DNA of 64,000 nt from Streptomyces sp. TSRI0107 (GTDB lineage Bacteria; Actinomycetota; Actinomycetes; Streptomycetales; Streptomycetaceae), in the NCBI RefSeq assembly GCF_001905845.1, contig NZ_LIVZ01000004.1, positions 124,001 through 188,000 of the forward strand, written 5' to 3'. The translations under genes were made by a program, and so were the position numbers. The notes beneath the pieces were generated by a model. That model made no database searches. It worked only from the letters and a program-made list of their open reading frames with translations, and was not told where the DNA came from. Shown here in pieces: positions 8,598 through 15,757 of the stretch (within the stretch, counting starts at the first letter, position 1; each line of letters starts with the position of its first letter).

Positions 8598-8860
8598 ACG
8601 GTTTCCTTCCAGCATCGCCCGCTTCGGTGACCCTGGCGGACGCAATCGTGCCCCTGGCACTGGCCTCCCCAACTACGGGGTCACGGGAGGCGCGGGCCCG
8701 GTGGGCAACTCCCTCGCGGGGAGCGCCGCATGGTGCTCGGGCGGCATACGACGGTGCTATGGAGTTAGCGGTGGTGCTGAAGTCGTTCCGTACCGCTGGG
8801 GGTACAGGTGTGTCGCATGCGGGGCCTGACAGGAGTGAGACTCTGCCGCAAGGCGACGCC
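8598..8860 (-). promoter_or_regulatory. Long leader resembling a c-di-AMP (ydaO-yuaA) riboswitch
   Basis: On the minus strand the 3' end of this leader reads CAGGGGCACGATTGCG, then CCGCCAGGGTCACC, then GCGGGCGATGCTGGAAGGA, followed by the GTG. The order and spacing resemble the conserved ydaO signature (GGGG-GAAT, CCGTCAGCTAACCTCGTAGGCG, purine-rich ribosome-binding site), which streptomycetes carry before several cell-wall hydrolase genes. Upstream, GACCCC pairs with GGGGAG-type segments and GCTCCCCGCGAGGGAG forms a short hairpin. The match is by eye and not exact, so it could be a divergent member or only a structured leader. Confidence 0.42.
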
Positions 8861-9003
8861 GCAAGGCAATTCCGAGTTGCGTGTGAAAGCTCACATCCCG
8901 TTTGAGCCTGGGGATTTCATCGTTCCCCCACACACGACGGCGCCGCCCGGCTAGGCTCTTCGCCTTTCCGGACGGCACCAACTACCGCGTAACGCCTGTG
9001 AAG

Positions 9004-9043
9004 TTGCGCAGAGCGGTCAGACCGGCCAGGCCGGTCAGACCGG
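9004..9043. repeat. GGTCAGACCGG repeats downstream of the PhoH gene
   Basis: Plus strand 9016-9052 reads as repeated GGTCAGACCGG/GGCCAGGCCGG units. CCGGCC and GGCCGG are self-complementary and can fold. They lie just past, and slightly over, the PhoH stop and may act as a terminator or be a slipped-strand repeat. Confidence 0.5.
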
Positions 9044-10369
9044 TCAGATCTGCCCGTCCTCCAGCATTTCGGTCACAAGCGCGGCGATCTGGGACCTCTC
9101 GGACCGGGTCAGGGTGACATGCGCGAACAGCGGATGCCCCTTCAGCTTCTCCACGACGGCGACGACACCGTCGTAGCGCCCGACCCTGAGGTTGTCCCGC
9201 TGGGCCACGTCATGCGTGAGCACCACCCGGGAATTGGCCCCGATCCGGGACAGAACGGTCAGCAGGACGTTCCGTTCCAGCGACTGCGCCTCGTCCACGA
9301 TCACGAACGCGTCGTGCAGCGAACGCCCGCGGATGTGGGTGAGCGGCAGCACCTCCAGCATGCCGCGCGCGGTGACCTCCTCGATGACCTCACGGCTGGT
9401 GACCGCCGACAGGGTGTCGAAGACGGCCTGCGCCCAAGGGCTCATCTTCTCCGCCTCGGTGCCGGGCAGATAGCCGAGCTCCTGCCCGCCCACCGCGTAC
9501 AGCGGCCGGAAGACCATCACCTTCTGGTGCTGACGCCGCTCCAGCACCGCCTCCAGACCCGCGCACAGCGCCAGCGCCGACTTGCCCGTGCCGGCCCGGC
9601 CGCCCATGGAGACGATGCCGACGTCCGGGTCGAGGAGCAGATCGAGCGCGATCCGCTGCTCGGCGCTGCGGCCCTTGATGCCGAACGCCTCCCGGTCGCC
9701 GCGCACCAGCCGGACATCGCCCTCCGCGGTGACCCGGCCGAGGGCCCGGCCGCGCTCGGAGTGGATGGTCAGACCGGTGTGGACGGGCAGGCCGGCCGCC
9801 TCGGGGACGTGGACGTGCCCTTCCTCGAAGAGGATGTCCACCTGCTCGGCGGGCAGGGTCAGTTCGGACATCCCGGTCCAGCCGGAGGAGTCCGTGATGG
9901 CGAGCTCCGCGCGGTACTCCTCGGCCAGGAGCCCGACGGAGGAGGCCTTGATCCGCAGCGGCAGGTCCTTCGACACGACGGTGACGTCGAACCCCTCGGC
10001 CTGCAGGTTGCGGGCGACCGCGAGGATGCGGGAGTCGTTGTCCCCCAGGCGGTAGCCGGTGGGCAGCACGCTGGGGTCCGAGTGGTTGAGCTCGACACGG
10101 AGGGTCCCGCCCAGGTCACCGGTCGGGATGGGGGCGTCCAGACGGCCGTACCGCACCCGGTAGTCGTCGAGCAGGCGCAGGGCCTGCCGGGCGAAGTACC
10201 CGAGTTCGGGATGGTGCCGCTTGGCCTCCAGCTCCGTGACCACGACGACGGGGAGCACGACCTCGTGCTCGTCGAAGCGGCTCAGGGCGTTCGGGTCGGC
10301 CAGCAGGACGCTGGTGTCGAGAACATAGGTGCGCCGGTCTGGCTTTCGGCGCTGTGCGCTGGTCACCAC
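9044..10369 (-). CDS. PIN domain-PhoH ATPase fusion (PhoH2/YlaK type)
   Basis: 441 residues from GTG at 10369; the following GTG is an equal alternative. The N-terminal PIN nuclease domain (about 12-150) shows acidic residues in YVLDTSVLL (Asp18), TELEAK (Glu47) and LGDNDSRIL (Asp110, Asp112). The C-terminal PhoH P-loop domain has Walker A in GGRAGTGKS (about 257-264) and Walker B-like [10 protein letters not shown], then VVLTHDVAQ. PhoH2 proteins are studied as ATP-dependent RNA helicase/RNases, often stress-linked. The frame is open far upstream, but that part is low-complexity and lacks conserved sequence, so the family start was used. Confidence 0.93.
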   Translation of the reverse strand: MVTSAQRRKPDRRTYVLDTSVLLADPNALSRFDEHEVVLPVVVVTELEAKRHHPELGYFARQALRLLDDYRVRYGRLDAPIPTGDLGGTLRVELNHSDPSVLPTGYRLGDNDSRILAVARNLQAEGFDVTVVSKDLPLRIKASSVGLLAEEYRAELAITDSSGWTGMSELTLPAEQVDILFEEGHVHVPEAAGLPVHTGLTIHSERGRALGRVTAEGDVRLVRGDREAFGIKGRSAEQRIALDLLLDPDVGIVSMGGRAGTGKSALALCAGLEAVLERRQHQKVMVFRPLYAVGGQELGYLPGTEAEKMSPWAQAVFDTLSAVTSREVIEEVTARGMLEVLPLTHIRGRSLHDAFVIVDEAQSLERNVLLTVLSRIGANSRVVLTHDVAQRDNLRVGRYDGVVAVVEKLKGHPLFAHVTLTRSERSQIAALVTEMLEDGQI

Positions 10370-10543
10370 GGAAGGACGTACCCCCTCGGATGAGGTCGGG
10401 GAGCGACGGGGTGGAAGCTGGGCCGGGAGGGCGGGGGGAACCAGGCCGGTCGTCGGCCTCGATGCACGGGCCGGAAACCGGCCCTCCACTGCTTCTCCCG
10501 TGCCAGTGACCGCACGGTCGGGCTCGTGCAAAGGGCCTCCCGG

Positions 10544-10566
10544 GCGGACGGCTCCGTGCCGTCCGC
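10544..10566. terminator. Hairpin between the prenyltransferase and PhoH genes (first)
   Basis: GCGGACGGC (10544-10552) pairs perfectly with GCCGTCCGC (10558-10566) over a TCCGT loop. It lies in the PhoH gene's upstream spacer, which also follows no convergent gene. It could be a leader hairpin (attenuator) for the PhoH gene or a terminator of the prenyltransferase transcript. Confidence 0.55.
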
Positions 10567-10574
10567 TGAGATCC

Positions 10575-10595
10575 GACACCCGTGGTTCGGGTGTC
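10575..10595. terminator. Hairpin between the prenyltransferase and PhoH genes (second)
   Basis: GACACCC (10575-10581) pairs with GGGTGTC (10589-10595) around a 7-base loop. It is 8 bases from the first hairpin, so the two form a tandem pair in the 375-base spacer 10370-10744. No other coding signal is seen in that spacer. Confidence 0.5.
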
Positions 10596-10744
10596 GACCT
10601 GTCTGGTCTATGCCCTCGAACAAGCGCTGCCATGCCACGGCATATGACGGCGCGCCGGTGAACTCCACGTGACATGCGCCGTCTTGCACCGTTTCACCCC
10701 AGTGAGACGGGGTACCCGTACGCCCTCTTGGGGGACGTTGTGTG

Positions 10745-11518
10745 TCAGCCGCCGTAACGGCGGTGGCGTGCCGCGTAGTCGCGCAGGGCACGCAGGAAGT
10801 CGACCTTGCGGAAGGCCGGCCAGAAGACCTCGCAGAAGTAGTACTCCGAGTGGGCCGTCTGCCACAGCATGAATCCGGACAGCCGCTGTTCGCCGCTGGT
10901 GCGGATCACCAGGTCCGGGTCCGGCTGGGCGCCGGTGTAGAGGTGCCGGCCGATCATGTCGACGTCGACGGCCTCGGCCAGGTCCTCGATCGAGGTGCCC
11001 TTGTCGGCCGCGTCGTGCAGCATCGAGCGGACCGCGTCGGCGATCTCCTGCCGGCCGCCGTAGCCGATGGCGACGTTTACGAGTATCCCGTCGATCCGGG
11101 CGGTGGCCTCCTCGGCCTCCTTCAAGGTGGTCTGCATGCCGGACGGCAGCAGGTCCGGGGTGCCCACGTGGTGCACCCGCCAGCGGCCGTCGGCGGCCAG
11201 GGTGCGCACGACGTCCTCGATGATGCCGAGGAGCGGGCCCAGCTCCTCCTGCGGCCGGTCGAAGTTGTCCGTCGACAGCAGCCAGAGGGTGACGACCTCG
11301 ACGTCCGTCTCGCTGCACCAGCCGAGGAACTCCTCGATCTTCTCGGCGCCGGCCCGGTGGCCGTGCACGGTGCTGGAGCCCGCCGCCTTCGCCCAGCGGC
11401 GGTTGCCGTCCATGATCACGCCGATGTGCTTGGGCACCTGAGCGTGGTCCAGGTGACCTTCCACCCGGCGTGCGTAGAGCCTGACCAGCAGGCCGCGCAG
11501 CTTGTCGCGCAGGTTCAC
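10745..11518 (-). CDS. Cis-prenyltransferase (isoprenyl/undecaprenyl diphosphate synthase family)
   Basis: 257 residues from a GTG at 11518 with GGAGGGG about 12 bases upstream. The catalytic Asp37 lies in HIGVIMDGNRRWA. Other family signatures are HRAGAEKIEEFL, TLWLLSTDN, NVAIGYGGRQEI and the C-terminal DLVIRTSGEQRLSGFMLWQ with YFCEVFWPAF. These enzymes add isopentenyl diphosphate to an allylic primer to make Z-prenyl chains. Streptomycetes carry several, and this sequence alone does not settle whether the product is undecaprenyl-PP for the cell wall or a shorter polyprenyl-PP. Cytosolic. Confidence 0.93.
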   Translation of the reverse strand: MNLRDKLRGLLVRLYARRVEGHLDHAQVPKHIGVIMDGNRRWAKAAGSSTVHGHRAGAEKIEEFLGWCSETDVEVVTLWLLSTDNFDRPQEELGPLLGIIEDVVRTLAADGRWRVHHVGTPDLLPSGMQTTLKEAEEATARIDGILVNVAIGYGGRQEIADAVRSMLHDAADKGTSIEDLAEAVDVDMIGRHLYTGAQPDPDLVIRTSGEQRLSGFMLWQTAHSEYYFCEVFWPAFRKVDFLRALRDYAARHRRYGG

Positions 11519-11714
11519 GTGATTGTCAGCCCCTCCGTACTGGTCGGACAGAGAACGGTGTCGCCGGCAGCGGCTCGCCACCGCCGAGAGCGAGCCCGGT
11601 GCACCCCTGTCCGTATGGCGGTCCCCCGGGGCGAAGCCTACCCCCGCGGCGGCAATGCCTCATTCCAGGCCGGGGACGGGGCGCGGGAATCCGGGCCTCC
11701 ACCGGCAAAGAAAA

Positions 11715-11749
11715 CGGGCCGGTCCGTGGGGGGGAGACGGACCGGCCCG
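11715..11749 (-). terminator. Strong intrinsic terminator (C-rich loop, T-tract) reading leftward
   Basis: CGGGCCGGTCCGT (11715-11727) pairs perfectly with ACGGACCGGCCCG (11737-11749). Read on the minus strand the loop is CTCCCCCCC and the stem is followed by TTTTCTTT, a real T-tract, uncommon in such GC-rich DNA. It therefore terminates a leftward transcript that begins to the right (about 11.8-12.2 kb), not the prenyltransferase gene to its left. The C-rich loop recalls one hairpin of actinobacterial 6C RNAs, but a second such hairpin was not found. Confidence 0.8.
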
Positions 11750-11881
11750 AGGGGGGGTTTCCACCATAACCCTTCGTGAGGGATGTCGCGCACATCAGCG
11801 CGCCACAACTACTCTCCGAAGTTGCCCGGCGACGCGGCGCTGGCACCGGAAAGCCCGGTCCACAGGCGGCTCATGGCCGGT

Positions 11882-12076
11882 TCACAGCACCCGGCGCGCA
11901 CCCGCCGGGCATCCCCCGTGCGGGCTACAACAGCACACAGGCACGAGCTTGACGCGGGCGGCGAGGCGGGCGACAGCGCCGGACGGGGAGCCGCACCGGG
12001 CGGGAAGACAAAGGTCGGACACGGCACCGCGCAGCCCCCTCCACCACGCGGTGCCGTCCCGCGCGGCTTTGCTCAC
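11882..12076 (-). CDS. Possible small protein, unknown
   Basis: A 64-residue frame from a GTG at 12076: Cys-rich near the end (VPVCCCSPHGG) and basic. It has AAGG about 9 bases upstream and lies between an AT-richer stretch (12080-12160, possible promoter) and the leftward terminator at 11715-11749. That arrangement implies a leftward transcript here, but the transcript may be a non-coding RNA instead. No homology recognised. Confidence 0.25.
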   Translation of the reverse strand: MSKAARDGTAWWRGLRGAVSDLCLPARCGSPSGAVARLAARVKLVPVCCCSPHGGCPAGARRVL

Positions 12077-12079
12077 GCG

Positions 12080-12269
12080 AATTACCTTGGTCTGAACTTA
12101 CGTGAGGCGTGTGGGCGAAACGAGCCACTTCCGATAACAATGTGAGAACACTGTGAATAAAAGTGCTGGTGGGGGTGGTGGGAGCGGCGGGGGTGGTGGG
12201 GGCGGTGAGCCTGGTGTGACAGCACGGCCTGGCGGCAGCGCACGCCTGCGCCTGCGCCTGGTGGCTCTG
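12080..12269. other. Intergenic AT-richer segment and G-rich repeat
   Basis: 12080-12160 is AT-richer than its surroundings (TGAACTTACG, CGATAACAATGTGAG) and could hold a leftward promoter. 12166-12210 is a run of GGTGGGGG/GGCGGGGG units on the plus strand, with potential for G-quadruplex formation. No convincing gene is visible on either strand. Confidence 0.5.
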
Positions 12270-12453
12270 GGCTCTGTCGTTTGGATCAGCCCGGCTGTGA
12301 GGGACGGTGCGTCCCGGCCGAGTCGAGCGGGGTCTGGTGCGTGCAGCTGCAAGGCGGAGGAGGGAGTCGACGCGGCGCGTCGGCGACTGACGACAACGCG
12401 GCAGATGTGCGTGCCAGACCCCGCGACGCCGGGATGATCCAAACGACAGGGCC
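12270..12453. mobile_element. 184-bp MITE-like element with nested inverted repeats
   Basis: The left terminus GGCTCTGTCGTTTGGATCA (12270-12288) is the inverse of the right terminus at 12435-12453, with 18 of 19 bases matching. A second nested pair, GCGGGGTCTGG (12327-12337) and CCAGACCCCGC (12414-12424), is perfect. There is no transposase frame inside. The structure fits a non-autonomous element mobilised by a transposase elsewhere that recognises these ends. No target-site duplication is obvious. The right end abuts the stop codon (TAG, 12453-12455) of the methyltransferase gene. Confidence 0.8.
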
Positions 12454-13238
12454 TAGGCGGGCTTCCGGGCGACGAACAGATGCCGGGCGCTGTGGGCGAC
12501 GAAGGCCCCCTCGGCCTGGATCCGCTCATGCAGCTCACGGAGCTGCGGCTCGTACGCCTCGACGGTGAAGCCGGGCACCATCCACACCACCTTCCGCAGG
12601 AAGTGAACGACCGCGGCGACGTCGTGGAACTCCATCCGCAGCCGCTCCGCCCGCAGCTCCACCACCTCCAGCCCCGCCGCCTCCGCGTCGGCCCGCTCCC
12701 CCTCCGGGTCCCGGCCCCGGCGCACCTCCTCCGGCTGCGGCCCGAGGAAGAACTCGACGAGCTCGAAGACGCTGCTCGGCCCGACGTGCTGGGCGAAGTA
12801 CACGCCGCCGGGCTCCAGCACCCGGGCGATCTCGTCCCAGTGCGGCCGTACGGGGTGCCGGCTGACGACCAGATCGAAGGCGCCGTCCGCGAAGGGCAGC
12901 GGCGCGTCCTCGTGCGCGGCGACCACGGGCACGCCGCGCGGGCGCAGCAGCGCGGTGGCCTTGGCGACGTTGGGCGGCCAGCCCTCGGTGGCGACGGCGA
13001 GGGCCGGAGCGGATCCGGCCCGGCCCAGCGCGAAGTCCAGGACCTCCCCTCCCCCGGTCTGGACGTCCAGTACGGCACTCGCGGCGGCGAGCCGCCCGGC
13101 CAGCGACTCGGCGTACCGCCAGGAGGGCCGCGCCTCGGTGGCCCGGCCCTCGAACCAGGAGAAGTCCCAGCCCTCGGTGGGCACGGCGGCGCCTTCGGCG
13201 ACGAGTTCTTCGAAGGTGCGGGGGTGCGTCTGGTGCAT
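12453..13238 (-). CDS. SAM-dependent class I methyltransferase
   Basis: 261 residues from ATG at 13238. The Rossmann motif is SAVLDVQTGGGEVLDFAL (motif I variant, about residues 55-72), followed by VVAAHEDAPLPFADGAFDLVVSRHPV and a C-terminal region ending FVARKPA. It belongs to the large Methyltransf_11-like group of small-molecule methyltransferases; the substrate is unknown. The stop codon lies at the edge of a MITE-like element, so the original terminator or 3' region has been replaced. Tandem 15-16-base repeats lie upstream. Confidence 0.87.
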   Translation of the reverse strand: MHQTHPRTFEELVAEGAAVPTEGWDFSWFEGRATEARPSWRYAESLAGRLAAASAVLDVQTGGGEVLDFALGRAGSAPALAVATEGWPPNVAKATALLRPRGVPVVAAHEDAPLPFADGAFDLVVSRHPVRPHWDEIARVLEPGGVYFAQHVGPSSVFELVEFFLGPQPEEVRRGRDPEGERADAEAAGLEVVELRAERLRMEFHDVAAVVHFLRKVVWMVPGFTVEAYEPQLRELHERIQAEGAFVAHSARHLFVARKPA

Positions 13239-13280
13239 CTCTCGATGGTGGCAGGCGGTTCGGCGTGCGGGCGGATCGGG

Positions 13281-13346
13281 ATTCTGTGCGGAGGTGATCG
13301 GTACGGAGGTGATTCGGTGCGTAGGTGATTCCGTACGGAGGTGACT
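13281..13346. repeat. Imperfect tandem repeats upstream of the methyltransferase gene
   Basis: On the plus strand four units of about 15-17 bases follow each other: TCTGTGCGGAGGTGAT, CGGTACGGAGGTGAT, TCGGTGCGTAGGTGAT and TCCGTACGGAGGTGACT. They share GGAGGTGAT or GTAGGTGAT. They fill part of the spacer (13239-13369) between the methyltransferase start and the end of the upstream LLM gene. They may be operator copies or slippage repeats. Confidence 0.75.
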
Positions 13347-13369
13347 GCCTGCGTATGCCATCCCTGGGC

Positions 13370-14242
13370 TCAGGACAGCAGGGGCCGCACCTGCTGTGCC
13401 GCGAACCGCACGAAGCCCTCGGGGTCGGGTTCGTCGGCCGTCGGCTGGAGTACGACGGTGTCGGCACCGGCGTCCGCGAGCCGCCGCACCGCGTCGGCGA
13501 CCTCGGCGGCGTCCCCCGCGACCCCGAGACCGGGAACGTCGGCCAGCCCCTCGGCGACGAGCTCGGCGCGCAGCCGGTCGGAGGCGTCGGCGCCGGTGGC
13601 GGTGAGCAGATAGACGACGACGTGATGCGGCTCGCTCCGCCCGGCCGACGCCTGCCCCTCCCCGATGAGCCGCCGCGCCCGTCGTACGCCGTCCGGAGGA
13701 GTCGCCGCGGTGAGGATGGTGCCGTCGGCCGCCTCCCCCGACAGCCGCAGCGAGCGCGGTCCGGTGACGCCGGCGAGCACGTCGACCGGGGCGTGCGGGG
13801 GCCAGTCGAGGGCGACGTCGTCCAGCTTCACGTACCGGCCCTCGGTGCTGACGCGCTCCCCGCGCAGCAGGGCCCGCAGCGCGGCCAGATACTCCCGCAG
13901 CAAAGTCACCGGCGACTCGGCGCGCGCCCCGACCTGCCCCATCCAGTCCTGGACGCCGTGCCCGACGCCGACGAGGGCACGGCCCGGGAACATCCGGTGC
14001 AGGGAGGCGGCCTCCATGGCGGTGACCGCGACGTTGCGCAACGGCACGGGCAGCAGCCCCACGCCCACTGTGATCCGCTCGGTCCAGGCGAGCGCGGCGG
14101 CGGCCGTGGAGATCCCGCCCTCCAGGAAGCAGTCCTCCCACAGCCACAGCTCGTCGAGACCGGTGTCGTCGGCGAGACGCGCGAGGGCGCGCAGTCGCTC
14201 GGGCGGGAGTTGCGGACGGAAGACAACGCCGAGTCCAGTCAT
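13370..14242 (-). CDS. LLM-class F420-dependent oxidoreductase
   Basis: 290 residues from ATG at 14242. It is a TIM-barrel luciferase-like protein: LGVVFRPQLPPERLRALARL and DELWLWEDCFLEGGISTAAAAL at the N-terminus, then ITVGVGLLPVPLRNVAVTA, FPGRALVGVGHGVQDWMGQVG and a C-terminal barrel region (VLAGVTGPRSLRLSGEAADG). These features fit the F420-dependent LLM family that reduces or oxidises small organic molecules. The exact substrate is unknown. It faces the same direction as the methyltransferase and is 131 bases from it. Confidence 0.9.
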   Translation of the reverse strand: MTGLGVVFRPQLPPERLRALARLADDTGLDELWLWEDCFLEGGISTAAAALAWTERITVGVGLLPVPLRNVAVTAMEAASLHRMFPGRALVGVGHGVQDWMGQVGARAESPVTLLREYLAALRALLRGERVSTEGRYVKLDDVALDWPPHAPVDVLAGVTGPRSLRLSGEAADGTILTAATPPDGVRRARRLIGEGQASAGRSEPHHVVVYLLTATGADASDRLRAELVAEGLADVPGLGVAGDAAEVADAVRRLADAGADTVVLQPTADEPDPEGFVRFAAQQVRPLLS

Positions 14243-14282
14243 GGGACCACCTAACGGCGCACGGGATCACGGGACAACCGGT

Positions 14283-14873
14283 TTACGCGGAAGCCCTGGG
14301 GGCCGTCCCCCGCACCTCGTATCGAAGCAGGACCACCCCGTTGCCGAACGTACGGCTCTCCAGAAGCCGCAGGTCGGTCAGCGAGGAGGACTCGGGGAAC
14401 ATGGGCGTGCCGCCCCCGACGAGCACGGGGTTGACGTAAATGCGGAACTCGTCGACCAGCCCATGCCGGAGGAACGCCTCCGCGGCCTTTCCGCCACTGA
14501 GCACCAGGTCACCGCCGGGCTGCTCCTTGAGCGCACGCACCTCCTCCGGCACGACGTCCCGTACGACGGTGGTGTTCCACCCGACGTCCGCGTCCCGCAA
14601 CGTGCGCGAGTACACGATCTTCGGCATGTCCCGCCAGATCCCCGCGAACTCCGCCATCGTCGCGTCGACCTCGGGATCCTGATCGGCCGTCGGCCAGAAC
14701 TCGGCCATCATCTCGTACACGACCCGCCCACTGAGGAAGCCCCCCATCCCGCGGAGCGTGTCATTCATGTGCTGGTGAAGCTCTTCGTCGACACGATGCC
14801 AGCTGATGTCGCGGCCGGGACCTTCCATGTATCCGTCGAGCGACGTCGCCACCTGAAGCAGAAGTCTGCGCAT
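14283..14873 (-). CDS. Dihydrofolate reductase-like (RibD C-terminal domain) protein
   Basis: 196 residues from ATG at 14873; a GTG at 14891 is in frame and possible. It begins MRRLLLQVATSLDGYMEG, the signature N-terminus of the RibD_C/DHFR-like reductase family. It carries the nucleotide-binding stretch GGDLVLSGGKAAEAFLRHGLVDEF and ends in the usual conserved strand region. Members are NAD(P)H-binding reductases with mostly unknown substrates. It is divergent from the DUF192 gene, whose start is 50 bases away. Confidence 0.88.
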   Translation of the reverse strand: MRRLLLQVATSLDGYMEGPGRDISWHRVDEELHQHMNDTLRGMGGFLSGRVVYEMMAEFWPTADQDPEVDATMAEFAGIWRDMPKIVYSRTLRDADVGWNTTVVRDVVPEEVRALKEQPGGDLVLSGGKAAEAFLRHGLVDEFRIYVNPVLVGGGTPMFPESSSLTDLRLLESRTFGNGVVLLRYEVRGTAPRASA

Positions 14874-14922
14874 GATGACAGTCTGATCCACCGGAACGTG
14901 CCAATACGGGAGGTGACCCGCA

Positions 14923-15345
14923 ATGCGTCGGCGGTGGTACGACGGCCAGGGGACTCTGGTAATACCTGGGGTCGGGGCTGGAACCGGGACTGGGACCGGG
15001 GCGGAACTACGAATCCCCCTTGAGATCGCAACGTCCTACCGGGCCCGCACAAAAGGCCTGCTGGGCCGGGACACGATCGAGGGCGCCCTCCTCCTCTCCC
15101 CCGCCGGCAGCATCCACACCATCGGCATGCGCATCCCCATCGACGTGGCCTACCTCGACCGACATCTCAAGGTCCTGGCCGTACGCACCATGCACCCGGG
15201 CCGCCTGGGCCTGCCTCGCTTGCGGGCTCGGCATGTGCTGGAGGCGGGGGCGGGAGCGATGGCGGGGTGGGGGTTGAGCGCAGGGGTGGTGGTGAGGATC
15301 GTAGCTGCTCGGGGACAGGGAGGGAGCGGGGGAGCCGATGGGTGA
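14923..15345 (+). CDS. DUF192 family protein
   Basis: 140 residues from ATG at 14923 with GGGAGGT 8 bases upstream. The core RIPLEIATSYRARTKGLLGRDTIEGALLLSPAGSIHTIGMRIPIDVAYLD contains the conserved RxxGL(M/L) and HTxGM(R/F)xPID features of DUF192. Family members are small, often periplasmic or secreted, of unknown function. This one has no clear signal peptide. The tail (GGSGGADG) is low complexity. Convergent with the PIN remnant 3 bases downstream. Confidence 0.87.
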   Translation: MRRRWYDGQGTLVIPGVGAGTGTGTGAELRIPLEIATSYRARTKGLLGRDTIEGALLLSPAGSIHTIGMRIPIDVAYLDRHLKVLAVRTMHPGRLGLPRLRARHVLEAGAGAMAGWGLSAGVVVRIVAARGQGGSGGADG

Positions 15346-15347
15346 CG

Positions 15348-15499
15348 TCACGCCCCGCCTGGAGCCCGTGCGTGCGCGACCGGGACCCACAGTCGTACGT
15401 CGCGGCTGGCCGCCGCGGCATAGATGAGGCCGTAGAACTGTTTGCCCCCAACGTCAGCCGGGTCGGGCTGTCAAGGACATAGTGCTCGGTGAGGTTCAA
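15348..15499 (-). pseudogene. Remnant of a PIN-domain toxin (frameshifted and truncated)
   Basis: From a TTG at 15499 the frame reads MNLTEHYVLDSPTRLTLG, with VLDSP at the position of the PIN-domain VLDTS motif. It continues only after a one-base shift at the G-run 15445-15449 as GKQFYGLIYAAAASRDVRLW and ends at a stop 15348-15350, about 50 codons in all. A full PIN toxin is around 130 residues. Adding one G to the run restores one frame. It overlaps the stop of the small upstream gene by TTGA, as in a toxin-antitoxin pair. It may be the dead half of such a pair. Confidence 0.6.
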
Positions 15500-15687
15500 C
15501 GCGATGGCTCCGCATCCGCGAGCGCGGCTCGGTACGCGGCGGTCGCATCCCTCATCCTGCGCCGCATCTCTGCGGACTCCTCCTCGGAGACGTTGTGTCC
15601 GAGCCTCTCGGAGAGCAGAGCGCGAACACGCTCAGCCCGTTCCTTGATCTGCTCGGGGGTGAGAGTCTGAGCGGCTATCTCTTGCAT
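15496..15687 (-). CDS. Small helical protein, possible antitoxin partner
   Basis: 63 residues from ATG at 15687 (GAGAAG a few bases upstream), dominated by charged helix (TPEQIKERAERVRALLSERL...EEESAEMRRRMRDA). It has no recognised fold. The stop codon overlaps the start of the PIN-like remnant (TTGA), so it probably served as an antitoxin. With the toxin dead it may be an orphan. A short frame of this kind could also be a chance ORF, but the codon bias and coupling support it. Confidence 0.5.
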   Translation of the reverse strand: MQEIAAQTLTPEQIKERAERVRALLSERLGHNVSEEESAEMRRRMRDATAAYRAALADAEPSR

Positions 15688-15757
15688 GAGCTTCTCGCTG
15701 TGTGGCAGAGGGGCTACGGGCGGCCATCATTACCGTGGGTGGAAACGGTCAAAGAGC

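Noticed and set aside
9004..9052. CRISPR-like repeats
   Set aside because: Repeats are short, imperfect and lack spacers of constant length; no cas genes.
11715..11749. 6C RNA
   Set aside because: Only one C-loop hairpin is visible; the second conserved hairpin was not found, so only a terminator is claimed.
11523..12145. Overlapping plus-strand frames in the 11.5-12.1 kb gap
   Set aside because: They cross the leftward terminator hairpin and show no family or codon evidence.
12153..12437. G-rich plus-strand frame crossing the MITE-like element
   Set aside because: Poly-Gly translation from a G-rich repeat and inclusion of the mobile-element ends; no support for a protein.
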